This document shows, one piece after another, positions 61,345 through 64,000 of a stretch of 64,000 nucleotides of DNA. The notes beneath the pieces are model-generated. The model made no database searches. It was not told the origin of the DNA and saw only the letters and a program-made list of their open reading frames with translations. A program made the position numbers and the translations under genes. Each line of letters begins with the position of its first letter. Within the stretch, counting starts at the first letter, position 1. This DNA comes from Cryptomeria japonica. Taxonomy: Eukaryota > Streptophyta > Pinopsida > Cupressales > Cupressaceae. The stretch spans positions 305,056,164-305,120,163 of the forward strand of contig NC_081414.1 in NCBI RefSeq assembly GCF_030272615.1, given 5' to 3'.

Positions 61345-62310
61345 CTATTTAATCATGCTCGTTAAATCTCTCACTGCACTTGATGAATTGATCTTCATCA
61401 AGTTGTCAAAATTGATATGACACATCCTTCGGTGCCACAGATAGCTATCATTGATTTCAGATAACAAACAGTGTTTTGTAGCTCCTTCCAATAGATACAA
61501 GTTTCCACTAGTCCTTTTCCCTGTTGCAATAACAATTTCGGGTCCCTTTTGGATCTCACACCTATCATCCTGAAAGACAACATTGTAACCATTTTCACAC
61601 ATATGTCCAACACTCAAAATATTATGATGCAAACTCTTTAGATAATAAATATTGTCAGTATTATGTTTTCCATCGTAAGAAATAGAACCAATTCCCACAA
61701 TCTGTGTTGTCTGATCATCTCCTAACCTAACAGATCCACCATCATACTTTTCAAGTTTCAGAAACTTACTTTTGTCATTAGTCATATGATTTGAACATCC
61801 ACTGTTAATCAGCCATTCATTTCTATCTCTTCTAACATGTAAAGTAGTAGCAACAATCTTAGGAATATTAATTTTAGGTTCATCCTTTTCTACCAAAAAT
61901 AAGAAATCGCCATCTTCATAATCTGATTCATCATCTGAAATGCCAACATCATCTTTGACATAATAGGCTCTCTTATTAAATTTTCCTTTTCCATCTCTAG
62001 ATTTTTGTCTTGAACCTCTTTCCAGACACGTAGTAGCAATATGACCAATATTTCCACATCTACAACATTTAAGGGGTAACATACCTTTGTATTTGTCGGT
62101 GTCTTTCTTCAGTTTCCTTACAAATTTTGCTTCCATCTCATCTAAACTTTCATCTTTTGAATCCTCCTCAAAGGCTTTAAAAGTATATTCAATCTTAGCT
62201 TTGTCCTTTCCAAACTTCCTTATCTCAAATGCTGATAGAGAAACCATACAACTTCTCTTTGGTAAACTTCTTCGGATCATCGGTTTATTCAATAACTGAG
62301 ATTTTGTCAT
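61345..62310 (-). pseudogene. Copia D gag end, protease and pre-integrase
   Basis: Longest open stretch of this element (321 codons). It contains the zinc knuckle CCRCGNIGHIATTC (about 62070-62030), protease motif INSGCSNHM (about 61815) and WLWHRRMCH-like YLWHRRMCHINFDNLMKI (about 61440-61390). The protease motif has Asn where the catalytic Asp of DSG belongs (GAT to AAT), so protease is inactive even where the frame is open. Confidence 0.9.
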
Positions 62311-62410
62311 TGTAAATTTTCAATAGGGACATCAGAATCTTCTCAATAATGTCTTCTTTTGTCAAGGTGTCACCAAGTTCTCTAATTTCAGTTACTGCAC
62401 TATCAACCTT

Positions 62411-62801
62411 CTAAAAATAGCTTGTTATGTCTTTTCCTTCTTCCATTTTCAAGTTCTCGTATCTACGCTTAGTTGTTAGCTTCTTTGATAATTTGACTCT
62501 GTCATTTCCTTCATAGATATCTTTCAACTTTTCCCAAACCTCATAAGTAGTATTCAATGAAATAACCTTTGTCAATTCAATCTTTAATAAAATCACTAAA
62601 GATTGGATACCTTGCTTTTTCATTCTCTTCATAAGCTTGAATCTCATCAGGAGTGATAAGACCATTTGCCGGTTGAACATACCGAGTTTCCACAGCTTTC
62701 CAAGTGTTGTATCCCAAGGAGATCAAGTAGCCTCTCATCTTCACTTTCCATAAACTATAGTTGGATCCTTCAAAGATAGTAATAGTCAATATATGTGCCA
62801 T
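62411..62801 (-). pseudogene. Copia D gag, N-terminal part
   Basis: Met at 62801 (MAHILTITIFEGSNYSLWKV) with the usual Copia gag opening W-K-x-K-M. A frameshift near 62590 leads to LTKVISLNTTYEVWEKLKDI and YENLKMEEGKDITSYF (62411-62600), the capsid helices. Confidence 0.88.
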
Positions 62802-62852
62802 AGAATCAAGATCTACTTCAAGTAGTTAAGCTCTTCTCCAAGGAACCAAAAA

Positions 62853-62862
62853 TCGGATACCA
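62853..62862 (-). other. Primer-binding site of Copia D
   Basis: Minus strand TGGTATCCGA next to the LTR. Only the first seven bases match the common TGGTATCAGAGC, so it is either mutated or primed by a different tRNA. Confidence 0.65.
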
Positions 62863-62864
62863 AT

Positions 62865-63837
62865 TGTTGAATATTCAGGCAACTAAGAGGGGGGGGGGTG
62901 AATCAGTTGATAACTTAAATCAATTTCTTAAATCCTTTAACATGTCTGAAACAACCAACATATTTAATAAGTGCAGATATAACATGAAAGCACATACACA
63001 ACACAGATCACACAATGAACACTAGATATGACATGGAAAACCCAAGAAGGGAAAAACCACAAAGAATGTTAGTACTTAATATAAAACATTGGTTAAGGTG
63101 AATTTTACAAAGGGTGGCTCATTGCCAGAATGCTCACTACAGGAGGGATCACTACTGAAGAAAGAAAGAAAGAAAAGAAGAATCCACCACTGTAACACAA
63201 TCTTCAAAGTCGGACTGCTTATGGTGCCTCAATACCAACACACTTCACACAACATTAACAATCAAATACTTGCTTATCAATCTTGGATATCTTCAATAAC
63301 AATGTCGCACTTTTTCACACTAACAAAATCATATCATCCTAATATATATATTGTCTTCTAGGAAGCATAATCTTCCAATTTGGCCAAGACAAGGATCTAA
63401 AATAGGTCAACACTGAAAATTCTGGTGGTGAGAAGGAATGAGATGTAGACCATACCATAACACACATCAATGGTCAGATCAAATGTGTTACATCCATTAC
63501 AAATTTCATACCCAAATCATGACTCACACACTACACCAATGTCGCTACACATCCTCGAATTCTACACTTAATCCGGACCCAAAAACCATTTCCCAATGAA
63601 AAAAAAATGAAAATGGGACCAAGATTACATGAATACAATTGATCAACATCATGTCTGATAAATAGAAATATTCGGATCGCCATCAACTCAACTAACCAAT
63701 GCTGAAATACAACTTCCAGAGTACCAAAGGTTTCAGGAGCACATCTTCTGGATCACCAACACCAATAACATCAATGGCAAACATGATATTTACATCAATG
63801 ACAACCAATCATAATCATAAAAATCACATTTGCAACA
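62865..63837 (-). repeat. 5' LTR of Copia D
   Basis: 973 bp, TGTTGAATATTCAGGCAACT to TTTGCAACA, then TGAGG. It has CTAAGAG followed by a long G run and GAATCAG, as in Copia A. Confidence 0.92.
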
Positions 63838-63842
63838 TGAGG

Positions 63843-64000
63843 AATATTAGGGCTTGCAATTTCAACCACCACATTAGTTGTTGCATGAGGAATCTTTATT
63901 TTTTCATTGCTAGAAATACACATGTGCATCTTTTCCTTTGAAATAAATAATTATTTATGGGTGCGCTCCCATCCCATTGGTAGTGACCGAGACATTCATT
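63843..64000. other. Flanking DNA at window end
   Basis: 158 bp beyond the target duplication of Copia D. No feature seen. Confidence 0.5.

Larger units (their letters stand above)
57877..63837 (-). mobile_element. Copia LTR retrotransposon D, full length, decayed
   Basis: Element of 5961 bp with LTRs 57877-58838 and 62865-63837 and a perfect target duplication TGAGG (57872-57876 and 63838-63842). Minus order: primer site, gag, protease, integrase, RT, RNase H, polypurine tract. The LTRs differ by many substitutions and an indel, so insertion is old. The polyprotein has many stops and frameshifts. Confidence 0.94.

Overview
This window looks like intergenic heterochromatin-like DNA from a large-genome seed plant. 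A gymnosperm (conifer) is the most plausible source. That is an inference from AT-rich sequence, old and heavily decayed LTR retrotransposons, sparse genes and no intact host gene; the species cannot be read from the sequence. I found no intact protein-coding gene, no tRNA or rRNA gene and no CRISPR array.

Layout. 1-4097: a Copia element (A) cut by the left edge, whose gag-pol is one reading frame broken only by four stop codons. 6374-9409 and 12372-15600: two diverged plus-strand copies of one gene family that I do not recognise, both broken. 16661-20945: a minus-strand pseudogene with two N-terminal zinc fingers, a short in-phase intron and a motif series resembling P-superfamily DDE transposases. 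22342-29396: a full-length Copia element (B) with 1.25-kb LTRs and a near-matching 5-bp target duplication. 32126-38324: a full-length chromodomain Gypsy element with a perfect target duplication AAATC, inserted into an older coding-like fragment. 38760-44800: an L1-type LINE split by a solo LTR (41033-42368) with a perfect target duplication TCCCT. 50721-51601: a 222-bp inverted repeat with near-identical arms. 52730-54200: a LINE ORF1 fragment. 54560-56771: a decayed coding-like tract of unknown family. 57877-63837: a full-length Copia element (D) with target duplication TGAGG.

How the parts relate. All recognisable retroelements lie on the minus strand. The three Copia elements and the solo LTR share one LTR block next to the primer-binding site. 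Premature stops are often TAG, TAA or TGA at expected Gln, Arg or Trp codons, as expected from C-to-T decay of methylated, silenced DNA. The most interesting items are the unknown two-copy family, the P-like transposase pseudogene and the long inverted repeat.
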